NCBI RefSeq assembly: GCF_015644585.1
Contig: NZ_JADOBI010000013.1
Coordinates: 62,001 to 126,000 of the forward strand
From: Rahnella laticis
GTDB lineage: Bacteria > Pseudomonadota > Gammaproteobacteria > Enterobacterales > Enterobacteriaceae
Direction of reading: 5' to 3'
Length of the DNA stretch: 64,000 bases
Shown here: one piece after another, positions 14,845-23,751 of the stretch
Layout: the number at the start of each line of letters is the position of its first letter
Numbering within the stretch: position 1 is the first letter of the stretch
Notes under the pieces: model-generated
Told to the model about the DNA's origin: nothing
The model's database searches: none
Seen by the model: only the letters and a program-made list of their open reading frames with translations
Program-made: the position numbers and the translations under genes

Positions 14845-17436
14845 ATGGAACGTATCGTTGAAACGCTTAACCGGCTGATGTCGTCTTTTAAAATGCCGGA
14901 CGGCGCCGCCGAGGCCAACCAGACCCTTGGCGACATGCAGTATCCGCAGATCAGCAGTCAGCTGCCTTATCGTGATTTTGACAAGGAAAGCGGGCTGTTT
15001 ATGAACAAGGGCTCGATAGGCTTTTTGCTGCAGGCCATTCCGCTTATCGGGGCGAATGAGCACATCATCGGCGTACTTGACGACATGGTCAAAAGCAAGC
15101 TGCCGCGCAATACGCCGATCTCTTTTCACCTCGTCTCCAGCCGCGTGATTGGCGAACAGATTGACGCCGGCCTGCGCGATTTTCGCTGGACGGGCAAGGA
15201 CGCCGATAAATTTAACGCCATCACCCGGGCGTTCTATCAGCGTGCCACGCAAAAGCAGTTCAACAGCACGACCAACCTGCCGCTGACCTTGCGTGATTAC
15301 CGCCTGTATATTTCGTATGCGATGAAAACCAAAAAGCGTACGCCGGCGGTCATCACTGAATTGACGCACCTGCTCAAGGTGCTGCGCGCCTCGCTGGACT
15401 CGGCCAAAATCGCCTGCGTCCCGGCGACACAGGACGAGTTCGTCCACCTGATCAGTCAGATGGTGAACCACCGCGACGGCGAACTGTACGCCGAGCCGGT
15501 CAGGGTCGATGCCTTTGATGAACTGAACCGCGTGTGCGTTGACCGCAGTATTAACCTGAAGGTGAAGCCAGACTGCCTGACGGTGTCGCTTAACCAGTCG
15601 GGCGGTAAAAAATCGCACACCCGCGTGATGAACTTTATGCAGGAGAAAAACCCGGACATCTTCTTTCTGTGGCAGGGCGGGGACAATATCTGCAACCTGC
15701 TCAGCCCCGATCTGAGTATTTCTAACCCGTTCGTCATCACCTTTACGCTCGAGGCCGAAGATCAGGTCAGCACACAGGGCGAGGCGTCGCGCAAATTTTT
15801 GGATCTGGATAAAAAAGCCAACTCGGCCTATGCCAAAATCTTTCCCGGCGTGACCAAACAGGCTAAAGAGTGGGGCGACCTGCGCGAGCGTCTGAACAGC
15901 AACCAGAGCTGTCTGGTGCGTTACTACTTCAACATCACCACCTTCTGCCCGGACAACGACGACGACGCCCTGGTCTGCGAGCAGCAGGTGATTAACACGT
16001 TCAAAAAGAACGGCCTGCAGCTGTATGCACCGACCTATATGCAGATGCGTAACTACCTGGCCATGTTCCCGTTTATGGCGGCGGAAGGCTTGTGGGACGA
16101 CATGAAAGCCAGCGGCGCGACCTGTCGCACCGAAAGCACGCAGGTGGTGAACCTGATGCCGCTGGTGGCCGATAACCGGCTCTGTGCCGGTGGCCTGCTG
16201 GCACCGTCCTATCGTCACCAGCTGGCTTTTTTAGACATCTACGGCACGGGGCTGGGCAACACCAACTACAACATGGCGGTGACCGGCACCTCGGGCGCGG
16301 GCAAAACCGGCCTCGTACAGCCGGTTATCCGCAGCGTGCTGGACTCCGGAGGCATCAACTGGGTGTTTGATATGGGGGACGGCTATAAGTCGTTTTGCGA
16401 AAACGTCGGCGGCACCTATCTCGACGGCAGTTCGCTCAAGTTTAACCCGTTTGCCAACATCACCAACATTAACGAGTCCGGCGAACGCATCCGCGACCAG
16501 CTGGCGGTGCTCGCCAGTCCCAACGGCACGCTCGATGAGGTGCATGAAGACCTCCTGCTCAAGGGCGTGCTCAACGCCTGGAACGCGAAGAAAAACAAAG
16601 CGCGTATCGATGACGTGGTGTTCTATCTCGACCAGGAACGCCAGTCCGAACGTTACAGCAACTCGCCGGGGATCACCGGCCGGCTCGACGACATCATCGA
16701 GCTGCTGACCAAGTACACCACGTCCGGGATTTATGGCGAGTACTTTAACAGCGACGAACCTTCCCTGACCGACGATGCCCGCATGGTCGTGCTGGAGCTG
16801 GGCGGTCTGCAGGACAAACCGGCGCTGCTGGCGGCGGTGATGTTCTCCCTCATTATCTACATCGAAGATAAGATGTACCGCAGCCCGCGCAGCCAGAAAA
16901 AACTGTGCGTCATCGACGAAGGCTGGAAACTGCTCAACTTCAAAAACGAGAAGGTCGGCGCCTTTATCGAAACCGGCTACCGCACCGTGCGCCGCCACCT
17001 CGGCTCCTTCATCACCATTAGCCAGAACATCAAGGACTTTGACGCCGACGATGCCTCGAGCGCAGCCAAAGCGGCGTGGGGCAACTCGGCATTCAAGGTC
17101 GTACTCAAGCAGGATACGGCCGAGTTCAAACAGTACAACCAGAACAGGCCGAATCAGTTCAATGAGCATGAGCGGCAGGTGATTGAGAAATTCGGCGACG
17201 CCAAAGACCAGTGGTTCAGCAGCTTTATGCTGCGCATCAACGACACCAGTTCGTTCCACCGGCTGTTTGTCGATCCACTCAGCCGCGCGATGTTCAGCTC
17301 GGACGGTAAGGATTTCGAATTTATCCGCGAGCAGCGCAGCCGCGGCGTTGATATTCACGACGCGGTGTATGCCCTGGCTAAACGTAAGTTTGCTGATGAA
17401 ATGGATGAGCTTGAAAACTGGCAGGAGGCTGCATGA
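14845..17436 (+). CDS. traC: TraC ATPase (VirB4-like), 863 aa
   Basis: TraC powers pilus assembly at the inner membrane. Walker A (GTSGAGKT) lies at about residues 480-488 and Walker B-like text (KKLCVIDEGWKLL) at about 685-697. A VirB4 N-terminal domain precedes them. The length is typical (F TraC 875). The long antisense frames in this stretch are mirrors of its GC-rich codons. On F traR precedes traC; here that place is empty (12 bases between traV and traC). The stop overlaps trbI by 4 bases. Confidence 0.94.
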   Translation: MERIVETLNRLMSSFKMPDGAAEANQTLGDMQYPQISSQLPYRDFDKESGLFMNKGSIGFLLQAIPLIGANEHIIGVLDDMVKSKLPRNTPISFHLVSSRVIGEQIDAGLRDFRWTGKDADKFNAITRAFYQRATQKQFNSTTNLPLTLRDYRLYISYAMKTKKRTPAVITELTHLLKVLRASLDSAKIACVPATQDEFVHLISQMVNHRDGELYAEPVRVDAFDELNRVCVDRSINLKVKPDCLTVSLNQSGGKKSHTRVMNFMQEKNPDIFFLWQGGDNICNLLSPDLSISNPFVITFTLEAEDQVSTQGEASRKFLDLDKKANSAYAKIFPGVTKQAKEWGDLRERLNSNQSCLVRYYFNITTFCPDNDDDALVCEQQVINTFKKNGLQLYAPTYMQMRNYLAMFPFMAAEGLWDDMKASGATCRTESTQVVNLMPLVADNRLCAGGLLAPSYRHQLAFLDIYGTGLGNTNYNMAVTGTSGAGKTGLVQPVIRSVLDSGGINWVFDMGDGYKSFCENVGGTYLDGSSLKFNPFANITNINESGERIRDQLAVLASPNGTLDEVHEDLLLKGVLNAWNAKKNKARIDDVVFYLDQERQSERYSNSPGITGRLDDIIELLTKYTTSGIYGEYFNSDEPSLTDDARMVVLELGGLQDKPALLAAVMFSLIIYIEDKMYRSPRSQKKLCVIDEGWKLLNFKNEKVGAFIETGYRTVRRHLGSFITISQNIKDFDADDASSAAKAAWGNSAFKVVLKQDTAEFKQYNQNRPNQFNEHERQVIEKFGDAKDQWFSSFMLRINDTSSFHRLFVDPLSRAMFSSDGKDFEFIREQRSRGVDIHDAVYALAKRKFADEMDELENWQEAA

Positions 17437-17855
17437 CGCCCGATACGCTAACCCCGTCTGACCATCAGTCTGTGACCGTCAAAAAACGCAGTAAGCGTCG
17501 CAACCGCTGCATTGTGCCGGTGGCTGTTGTTGCCGCCGGGATGATTGCCCTGAATGCCGCCATTGCCCTGCTGCTTATCCAATGGCAGACGCCTGTGACC
17601 GTGACCTTTGATATGAAAGGCACCGTTGACCAGTTTATGACGCAGACCGCGCAGCATCAGCTGACGCAGGGTGAGAGTGATGCCCTGACACTGCGTTTTA
17701 CCACCGCGCTTGACGCCAGCCTGAAAGACTATCAGCACCGCCATGATGCGCTGATTTTAGTCGCGCCGTCCGTGGTGTCGGGCGTGAAGGACATTACTGT
17801 CGATATTCAGCGCGACGTGGCCCGCCGGATGCGCGCTGATAAGGACGCCCGATGA
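17433..17855 (+). CDS. trbI: TrbI inner-membrane protein, 140 aa
   Basis: TrbI of F-type systems affects pilus outgrowth and retraction. A basic N-terminus (KKRSKRRNR) is followed by one membrane segment (about residues 28-48, VAVVAAGMIALNAAIALLLIQW) and a periplasmic domain containing VTFDMKGTVDQFM. It overlaps traC and traW by 4 bases each. F TrbI is 128 residues. The place between traC and traW supports the call. Confidence 0.88.
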   Translation: MTPDTLTPSDHQSVTVKKRSKRRNRCIVPVAVVAAGMIALNAAIALLLIQWQTPVTVTFDMKGTVDQFMTQTAQHQLTQGESDALTLRFTTALDASLKDYQHRHDALILVAPSVVSGVKDITVDIQRDVARRMRADKDAR

Positions 17856-18481
17856 AACGCGCCTGCCTGATTGTGCTTTTATGCGGCCTGAGCACAGCCC
17901 GCGCCGCTGACCTCGGCACCTGGGGAGATTTATACCCCATCGCCGAACCCGACCTGGTCGGCACGATGAAGCAGCGGCTGGGGGACATGGAAAAAAGCGG
18001 CGAGCTAGCCCAAAAGCAGGACGAGTTTAAACAGCGGGTGATTGAGAACAGCCTGCGGCCGGCGCCTGTCCGGGGGGTGGCCATCGCTCGGGAGAACACC
18101 ACGCGCCTCTATGACCCGACCTTTATCGTCAGCCAGGACATCAGCGACCATCAGGGCCACGTGTTTGCCAAGAAAGGGCAGCGGGTGAACCCGCTCGACA
18201 GCGTGCCCTTTGCGCAGACCCTTTACTTTATTGACGCCGACGACAAGCGTCAGCTGGCCTGGTTTAAAACGCAAAAGTCCACGACGCTGAGTGCCAAAGT
18301 CATTCTGGTCAACGGCGACATTGCGCAGGCCACGAAGGCGCTCGGTTCACGCATTTATTTCGATCAGGACGGCGTGCTGACCAAAAAATTTGCGCTGATC
18401 GCCGTGCCGGCGCGCGTGACTGCGGCGCCTGACGGTGTTCATCTGCAGATTGATACGTTTGCCGTGGAGGGCCAGCCATGA
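17852..18481 (+). CDS. traW: TraW pilus assembly protein, 209 aa
   Basis: TraW is a periplasmic protein working with TraU and TrbC in pilus assembly. Signal peptide at about residues 1-18 (LIVLLCGLSTARAADLGTWG), then YPIAEPDLVGTMKQRL and the family core YDPTFIVSQDISDHQGHVFAKKGQRVNPL. F TraW is 210 residues. It overlaps trbI and traU by 4 bases each. Confidence 0.92.
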   Translation: MKRACLIVLLCGLSTARAADLGTWGDLYPIAEPDLVGTMKQRLGDMEKSGELAQKQDEFKQRVIENSLRPAPVRGVAIARENTTRLYDPTFIVSQDISDHQGHVFAKKGQRVNPLDSVPFAQTLYFIDADDKRQLAWFKTQKSTTLSAKVILVNGDIAQATKALGSRIYFDQDGVLTKKFALIAVPARVTAAPDGVHLQIDTFAVEGQP

Positions 18482-19464
18482 GCCTGCTGCGCACTTTCAC
18501 CCTGTTGCTGTTACTGCTGGGCAGCACGCAGACGTTAGCTGCAGACCCGCAGTGCGAAGGCCGGTTTGTCAATCCGATCACCGATATCTGCTGGGAGTGC
18601 ATTTTCCCGATCTCCATCGGCAGCGTCGCCGTGTCTACCGGCACCGTGGCGGACACCGCCAACCCGGCGAGCCCTATCCAGTTCTGTCCGATGGGCATTT
18701 TGTACCGCGTAGGCCTCGCCATTGGCTACTGGGAACCGATGGCTCTGACGGACGTGACGCGGTCACCGTACTGCATGGTCAATCTGGGCGGTTTTAACCT
18801 CAACGTCGGCAAGGTCGGCTCCGGCACGGCGGGACAAAGTGACAAGCCGGCGGCCGGCGCGTTTTACCACGTCCACTGGTACAAATATCCGCTGACCTAC
18901 TGGCTCAATATCATCACCTCCGCCGGTTGCCTGCAGGGCGGTGACATGGATATCGGCTATCTCTCCGAGCTGGATCCAATGTGGAACGACAGTTCTCTGG
19001 GCCTGATTATTTCCCCGGAAGCGATGTTGTTTAACAACGTCATTGCGCAGGGCGCCTGCGCGGCGGACGCCATTGCCAGCGCCGTCTATAAACCTATCGA
19101 TGCGCTGTTCTGGTGTGCCGGTTCGCAGGGCTCGATGTACCCGTTTTCCGGCTGGGTCTCCAACGAGTTCAGTGCCCTGCAGTCCTCGGTGCTGGTCAGT
19201 GAGCGCATGGCGTTCAAGTTGCACCGGCAGGGCATGATCATGAACTCCGTCGGCGCCGACACTGCGGTCTGCTTTGAGTATCCGTCCCCTGTCATTCCCA
19301 AAGAGCGCTGGCGTTATCAGATGGTCAACATGTATCCGGACGTTGTGCAGTGCCACCCGTTCGGGCAGACGGTCATGCGCTGGGAGGCGGGGCACAACCC
19401 GCCGAACGGGCGCAAGAACTTCGGTTATCTCATCTGGCGTAAGCGCAACTGCGTATTTTTGTAA
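18478..19464 (+). CDS. traU: TraU mating-pair protein, 328 aa
   Basis: TraU is a Cys-rich periplasmic protein needed for DNA transfer more than for pilus growth. It has a signal peptide ending near residue 21 (LAADPQCEGRF) and many conserved cysteines in pairs (DICWECIFPISIG, FLWCAGSQGSMYPFSG-type text), which need the disulfide enzymes encoded nearby. The length matches F TraU (330). The stop is 11 bases before traR. Confidence 0.93.
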   Translation: MSLLRTFTLLLLLLGSTQTLAADPQCEGRFVNPITDICWECIFPISIGSVAVSTGTVADTANPASPIQFCPMGILYRVGLAIGYWEPMALTDVTRSPYCMVNLGGFNLNVGKVGSGTAGQSDKPAAGAFYHVHWYKYPLTYWLNIITSAGCLQGGDMDIGYLSELDPMWNDSSLGLIISPEAMLFNNVIAQGACAADAIASAVYKPIDALFWCAGSQGSMYPFSGWVSNEFSALQSSVLVSERMAFKLHRQGMIMNSVGADTAVCFEYPSPVIPKERWRYQMVNMYPDVVQCHPFGQTVMRWEAGHNPPNGRKNFGYLIWRKRNCVFL

Positions 19465-19475
19465 GGAAGCAAGTT

Positions 19476-19697
19476 ATGGACAACATCGATCGTATTACCG
19501 AACTGGAGCAGGGGCTGTTTGACCTGCGTCTGAAGGTCATCACCGGTAAATGCCAGCGCCCGTCGGCGCCGTTTTGCACCGAATGCGGCAATGCCATTCC
19601 GGCGCGCCGCCGTCAGACGCTTCCGGGCGTGCAGCTGTGCGTGGGGTGTCAGGAAGTGGCCGAGGTGCGTCAGCGCAATTTCGGGGGGCGCGCATGA
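19476..19697 (+). CDS. traR: TraR, DksA-like zinc-finger regulator, 73 aa
   Basis: TraR binds RNA polymerase through the secondary channel and mimics DksA plus ppGpp. The length equals F TraR (73). The C4 zinc finger is clear: CTECGNAIPARRR followed after about 12 residues by LCVGCQ, with an N-terminal helix (ITELEQGLFDLRLKVI). The start follows AAGGAAGCAAGTT. On F this gene lies between traV and traC; here it lies between traU and trbC and overlaps trbC by 4 bases, so it has moved within the operon. Confidence 0.9.
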   Translation: MDNIDRITELEQGLFDLRLKVITGKCQRPSAPFCTECGNAIPARRRQTLPGVQLCVGCQEVAEVRQRNFGGRA

Positions 19698-20311
19698 AAA
19701 ATTACCGTGCGTTGTTACTGGCCACCCTGTTCACCCTGCCGGCCTATGCTGCCGCGGCGTCGGTACAGGACGACCAGCAGTTTATCAACAACCAGCTTCG
19801 CGCCGGTGAGGCAATGCGTCATGCACCGGTGCCGGATTTCTTAAAATCGCTGCCGGGTAATGCGGCGCTTAGCGCCCCGCAACAGTCGTTTATCGAGGGG
19901 CTGAGATCTGACACACCGCAGGCTATGCTAGAAAAGCCGGTGCTACAGGCGCTCTATTTTGTGTCGTTCTCAATGCCCGAAGGCGGGCTGAAGGCGCTGG
20001 TTCTGGAGGCTGACCGCCTGCGCATCCCGGCCACGCTGCGCGGGCTGGTTAACAACGACTTTCGCCAGACCGCGAATGCGGTACTCAAACTGGTGAATGA
20101 TGATAAACGCGGCGGCGTTCAGGTTGACCCGACCGCCTACAAGACCTTCGGCATTACGGCGGTCCCCGCGCTGGTGGTGACATGCAACGGTCACTTTGAC
20201 CGCGTCGGGGGAAACATTGCGCCGGTGCAGGCGCTGCGCAAAATTGCCGAATCTGGCGAGTGCAGTGCGGTCGCGAAACAGCTACTGCTGGCGGCGGGAG
20301 AATCGCGATGA
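19694..20311 (+). CDS. trbC: TrbC pilus assembly protein, 205 aa
   Basis: F-type TrbC is periplasmic and interacts with TraW in pilus assembly. Signal peptide at about residues 1-20 (LLLATLFTLPAYAAAAS); then a thioredoxin-like fold with YFVSFSMPEGGLKALVLEA and a late GITAVPALVV. It lacks a CXXC pair, as in F TrbC (212 residues). The ATG overlaps the traR stop. Confidence 0.9.
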   Translation: MKNYRALLLATLFTLPAYAAAASVQDDQQFINNQLRAGEAMRHAPVPDFLKSLPGNAALSAPQQSFIEGLRSDTPQAMLEKPVLQALYFVSFSMPEGGLKALVLEADRLRIPATLRGLVNNDFRQTANAVLKLVNDDKRGGVQVDPTAYKTFGITAVPALVVTCNGHFDRVGGNIAPVQALRKIAESGECSAVAKQLLLAAGESR

Positions 20312-22155
20312 ATAAAGGTGCGCTTCTCTTTCTGATGTGTTCTGCCATTACGGCGCTGGCGACCCACGCTAACGATCAGTACAACGCAGGTTCAGGGTAT
20401 GCCAGCAGCATTAAAGACCGCAGCGGGAAGACCATTACCGCGTTTGATCCGTCCGCCGTGCTGCCTGATTACACGGCGAATCCTGCAGAGTCCGGTTACT
20501 ACGGCGGCGTGACGGCGGGTAGCACCAACCTCGATACGCAAGGTAATCAGGCGCTGGCCACCAGTGAGGCGGGCAAGGCCATCACCGACTCGATACTCAA
20601 TAATCCGAAAGACCCCATCTCAATGGACGCGCCGTTTATCAGCGCCGGAACGGACGCGCAGGCCAGCGCCGAAAGCGTCACCAACGGCTCCTTTGACGGC
20701 TGTGAGGCGCAGCAGGTCAGCAAAACCGAATACACCACGCACATCTGTGAGCGGGATATTAACGTGACGCGCACCTGCACCCGCGATGCCACCACCACCG
20801 GCCAATACTATCCGGTCAACGTGCAGAAGACGCTGCAAATCACCCAGTTTTCTTACAACAAAGAGAGCGGGCGCCTGCGTGCCGATTTTGTCTCACCGGT
20901 CACCGGCACGGTGCTGGCCGCCAGCTTTGATTTTGTTTTCGCCGTGTCGACCGGCGGTTATACGCAGAGCACGACGATTTCCCTGCTGGGCACGTCGATA
21001 ACGGTGCCGAAATACGGCAACGGCAGCTACGGACTGAATGCCACGAATTACGCCCTGACGGCCGGGCAAACGCAGAGCGTCTATTTCGTTGTAAACCAGA
21101 GTCAGCATCAGGACACGTTTTTAAACGGCGTGCTCAACAACCTGAACAGCGGCAAAACCACCTTCGTACTCAACCTGACCGTGATGCTTCAGGAGCAGGA
21201 GTGGCGGGGTCAGCCCGCCTGGCCTGGCGCGTGCGCACTCTCGCAGGAAGTGGGCGCTGCGCTGGTCAGCAGCACCTGCTCCGTGGGCGGCGGCGAGCGT
21301 CAGGTTGTGGTCGACGGCGTTGCGCACAACGTGTACAGCGACTGCTGGCAGTACACCGACACCTACCGTACGCAGGAGGCCGATGAGGGTTCCTGTGCCA
21401 CCTATGCCGCCAATTCCGCCTGCACGCTGGCCACCCAGCAATGTGCGTATTCGCTTGACGGCATCTGCCTGCATCAGAACGTGACCTACAGCTGTGAGGA
21501 GAAAATCACCGGCTCGGGCATGGTCTGCGGCGGCGAATTCTTCTGTACCGAAGGCACCTGTGCGCAGGCGGTGAACGGCCAGAGCGACAGCTTCCAGAAA
21601 GCGGTCTCCCAGCTGGCCGCCGTGGCCGCCGCGGGTCAGGACGTCGCGGAAATGAACGACGTGAACGTCAGCGCCTTTACCGGCCGCGGCCAGTCGTGCC
21701 GCAAGGCGGCGGTGGGCTTTAATAACTGCTGCAAAGCCTCCGGCTGGGGCAGCGACATCGGGCTGGCCAACTGCAGCAGCGATGAAAAAGCGCTGGGCAA
21801 GGCGAAAGAGCGCCTGCTGACCGTGGACGTCGGCGAATACTGCAGCAAGAAAGTGCTGGGCGTGTGCCTGGAGAAAAAGCGCAGCTACTGCGTGTTCGAC
21901 TCCAAGCTTGCCCAGATTGTGCAGCAGCAGGGGCGTCAGTGGCAGCTGGGTATCGGCTTTGGTTCAGCCGAATCCCCGAACTGTTCCGGGATAAACGTCG
22001 CGCAGCTGCAGGCGCTGAACTTCGCCATCATGGATTTTAAAAACTTCTATGCCGATCTGGAAAACGGTTCGGCCATCCCGGACGACGATGCCCTGGCCGG
22101 GCGTATCAAAGAGCAGGTTGCCGCGCAGATGCAGCAGGCGGGAGGCGGAAAATGA
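20308..22155 (+). CDS. traN: TraN mating-pair stabilisation adhesin, 615 aa
   Basis: TraN is the outer-membrane protein that grips a receptor on the recipient, and its tip sets host preference. Signal peptide at about residues 1-21 (LLFLMCSAITALATHAND). Many cysteines are conserved across the protein, including CEAQQVSKTEYTTHICERDI, a Cys-rich segment near 330-420 and the C-terminal CCKASGWGSDIGLANCSSDE. F TraN is 602 residues. The receptor-contact region differs from that of F as far as I can recall, so the receptor cannot be named. Confidence 0.93.
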   Translation: MNKGALLFLMCSAITALATHANDQYNAGSGYASSIKDRSGKTITAFDPSAVLPDYTANPAESGYYGGVTAGSTNLDTQGNQALATSEAGKAITDSILNNPKDPISMDAPFISAGTDAQASAESVTNGSFDGCEAQQVSKTEYTTHICERDINVTRTCTRDATTTGQYYPVNVQKTLQITQFSYNKESGRLRADFVSPVTGTVLAASFDFVFAVSTGGYTQSTTISLLGTSITVPKYGNGSYGLNATNYALTAGQTQSVYFVVNQSQHQDTFLNGVLNNLNSGKTTFVLNLTVMLQEQEWRGQPAWPGACALSQEVGAALVSSTCSVGGGERQVVVDGVAHNVYSDCWQYTDTYRTQEADEGSCATYAANSACTLATQQCAYSLDGICLHQNVTYSCEEKITGSGMVCGGEFFCTEGTCAQAVNGQSDSFQKAVSQLAAVAAAGQDVAEMNDVNVSAFTGRGQSCRKAAVGFNNCCKASGWGSDIGLANCSSDEKALGKAKERLLTVDVGEYCSKKVLGVCLEKKRSYCVFDSKLAQIVQQQGRQWQLGIGFGSAESPNCSGINVAQLQALNFAIMDFKNFYADLENGSAIPDDDALAGRIKEQVAAQMQQAGGGK

Positions 22156-22907
22156 GACGCGCACTCTGTCTGCTCCCCCTGCTGCTAACGGTCACGTCTG
22201 TACACGGCGACCAGCCGGCGCTGAACGATTCGGTCGGCTGGCACTGGTACAACGAGCCGCAGGAAGAAGATGAGCCCGAACTGACGACACCGGCGCCTGC
22301 ACCTGCCATGACGCCGTCAGAGCAAAAGGCGCAGCTGCAGCAGGCGACGAAAGCCGCGCTGGACACCGCCATTTTGTACCCGACGCCGCAGAACTTTAAG
22401 CGCTACATGACATTGCAGAACTTCTGGACGGGCAAGGCGGGCGAGTTCAGCCAGTCGGCCAAGCAGGCCATGCTGATGTACCCGGAACTGGACTACAACC
22501 TGAAGTTCAGCCACTACAACGGCACGGTGCCCGCGCAGCTGCAGGCCGATAAGGCAAAGGCAAAAGACGCCATTGCCCGACTCACCACCGACCACGGCCT
22601 GTTCTTCTTTTACCGGGGTAAAGAGCCGCGCGACAGCCTGCTGGCCAGCCTGGTGAAAGACTTCTGCGCTGAGAATGGCATCAGCCTGATGGCCATCAGC
22701 GTGGACGGGGCAATCAGCCCGACGCTGCCGCAAAGTCGCACTGATACCGGTCAGGCTCAGAGAATGGGCATCCGCTATTTTCCTGCGTTGTTTCTGGTCA
22801 ACCCGCGTGATGAAAGCTATCAGCCGGTGGCCTACGGGTTTATCACGCCCGATGACCTGTCGAAGCAGTTTTTAAACGTGGCCACCGGCTTTAAGCCGAA
22901 CTTTTAA
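22152..22907 (+). CDS. traF: TraF pilus assembly protein, 251 aa
   Basis: TraF is a periplasmic thioredoxin-fold protein required for F pilus assembly. It has a signal peptide (LLPLLLTVTSVHGD), the WHWYNEP motif near residues 31-37, and a thioredoxin-like domain (HGLFFFYRGKEPRDSLLASLVKDF, ISLMAISVDG) without a CXXC, as in F TraF (247 residues). The start overlaps the traN stop. It works with TraH, TraU and TraW. Confidence 0.92.
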   Translation: MRRALCLLPLLLTVTSVHGDQPALNDSVGWHWYNEPQEEDEPELTTPAPAPAMTPSEQKAQLQQATKAALDTAILYPTPQNFKRYMTLQNFWTGKAGEFSQSAKQAMLMYPELDYNLKFSHYNGTVPAQLQADKAKAKDAIARLTTDHGLFFFYRGKEPRDSLLASLVKDFCAENGISLMAISVDGAISPTLPQSRTDTGQAQRMGIRYFPALFLVNPRDESYQPVAYGFITPDDLSKQFLNVATGFKPNF

Positions 22908-22918
22908 GGGACTAAATC

Positions 22919-23461
22919 ATGATGCGTAAACGTATTAAAACGGCCTGCCTATCGGCACTTTTACTGAGCGTCACCGCGCAGGCGTCGACCTGGGATGACA
23001 TCCGGGCGATAGAGGCGGAGAAAGGAAATCCTTCCACGTCAGCACCGGTTGAGACGGTTAACCCCGCCGTAAAACCGGCCCGCTGGTCGACACTGACCAA
23101 CGGCCAGCGCGTCAACCTGGCCGACTGGCGGGTGGTGGTCTTCATGCAGTCCACCTGCGCGTACTGCCACCGGTTTGACCCGATGCTGAAAGCGTTCTCG
23201 GAGGAAAGCGGTCTGTCGGTGACGGCGTTCAGCCTCGATGCAAAGGGTGATGATGCCTTTCCTGATGCCCTGCAGGCGACGCCGGAAGTGATGGTGCAGT
23301 TCTTCACGCCGGGCATGCCGGTGGCCACGCCGACCACGTTTTTAGTCAACGTTCATACGCTGGCCACCTATCCGCTGCTGCAGGGCGCGGTGGATAAACC
23401 GGCGCTGGCGTCCCGTCTGGATGAAGTGTTTCAGGTGGCGATGAGCGGGAGAGTGAAATGA
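22919..23461 (+). CDS. trbB: TrbB thiol-disulfide isomerase, 180 aa
   Basis: TrbB is a DsbC-like periplasmic enzyme that helps fold the Cys-rich Tra proteins. A signal peptide (about residues 1-22) is followed by a thioredoxin domain with the active pair at Cys80 and Cys83 in MQSTCAYCHRFDP and a cis-Pro region (PVATPTTFLVN). The length is the same as that of its F counterpart. AAGGGA precedes the start, and the stop overlaps the next gene. Confidence 0.9.
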   Translation: MMRKRIKTACLSALLLSVTAQASTWDDIRAIEAEKGNPSTSAPVETVNPAVKPARWSTLTNGQRVNLADWRVVVFMQSTCAYCHRFDPMLKAFSEESGLSVTAFSLDAKGDDAFPDALQATPEVMVQFFTPGMPVATPTTFLVNVHTLATYPLLQGAVDKPALASRLDEVFQVAMSGRVK

Positions 23462-23751
23462 GGTTTTCTTTCTACATAAAACAGCCGGGCAGTCAGCCGG
23501 ACTCGCTGTTTAAAACGCTGTCGCTGTATCTGATTTTAGCGGGGCTAGTCGTGATGGTATTAGCGGCGTTTTCAATGGGTGTCTGGGGACACTGGTCAAC
23601 GTTGTTATTACCCCGTCTGTCGACGCAATGGCTGGTCTGGGGGGCAAGGGGTATAGGGCTGGGCTGCACGGGACTGATGCTGCATGACATCGTTCGGTTT
23701 ATGACGAACCGGTGGCAGAAATACCACCAGCGCAAAGGCGGCACACGATGA
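23458..23751 (+). CDS. small inner-membrane protein in the trbJ/trbF position, 97 aa
   Basis: I do not recognise the sequence. Two hydrophobic segments (about residues 22-44, LYLILAGLVVMVLAAFSMGVW, and 58-76, WLVWGARGIGLGCTGLML) separated by a short loop predict an inner-membrane hairpin with basic ends. Its place between trbB and traH is that of trbJ and trbF on F, which also encode membrane proteins of unclear, non-essential role. It overlaps both neighbours by 4 bases, so it is translated as part of the operon. Confidence 0.7.
   Translation: MRFSFYIKQPGSQPDSLFKTLSLYLILAGLVVMVLAAFSMGVWGHWSTLLLPRLSTQWLVWGARGIGLGCTGLMLHDIVRFMTNRWQKYHQRKGGTR

Noticed and set aside
14821..17358. Long minus-strand frames (465 and 375 codons) opposite traC
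   Set aside because: They mirror the GC-rich codon pattern of traC, have His/Arg/Val-rich improbable proteins and no ribosome sites.
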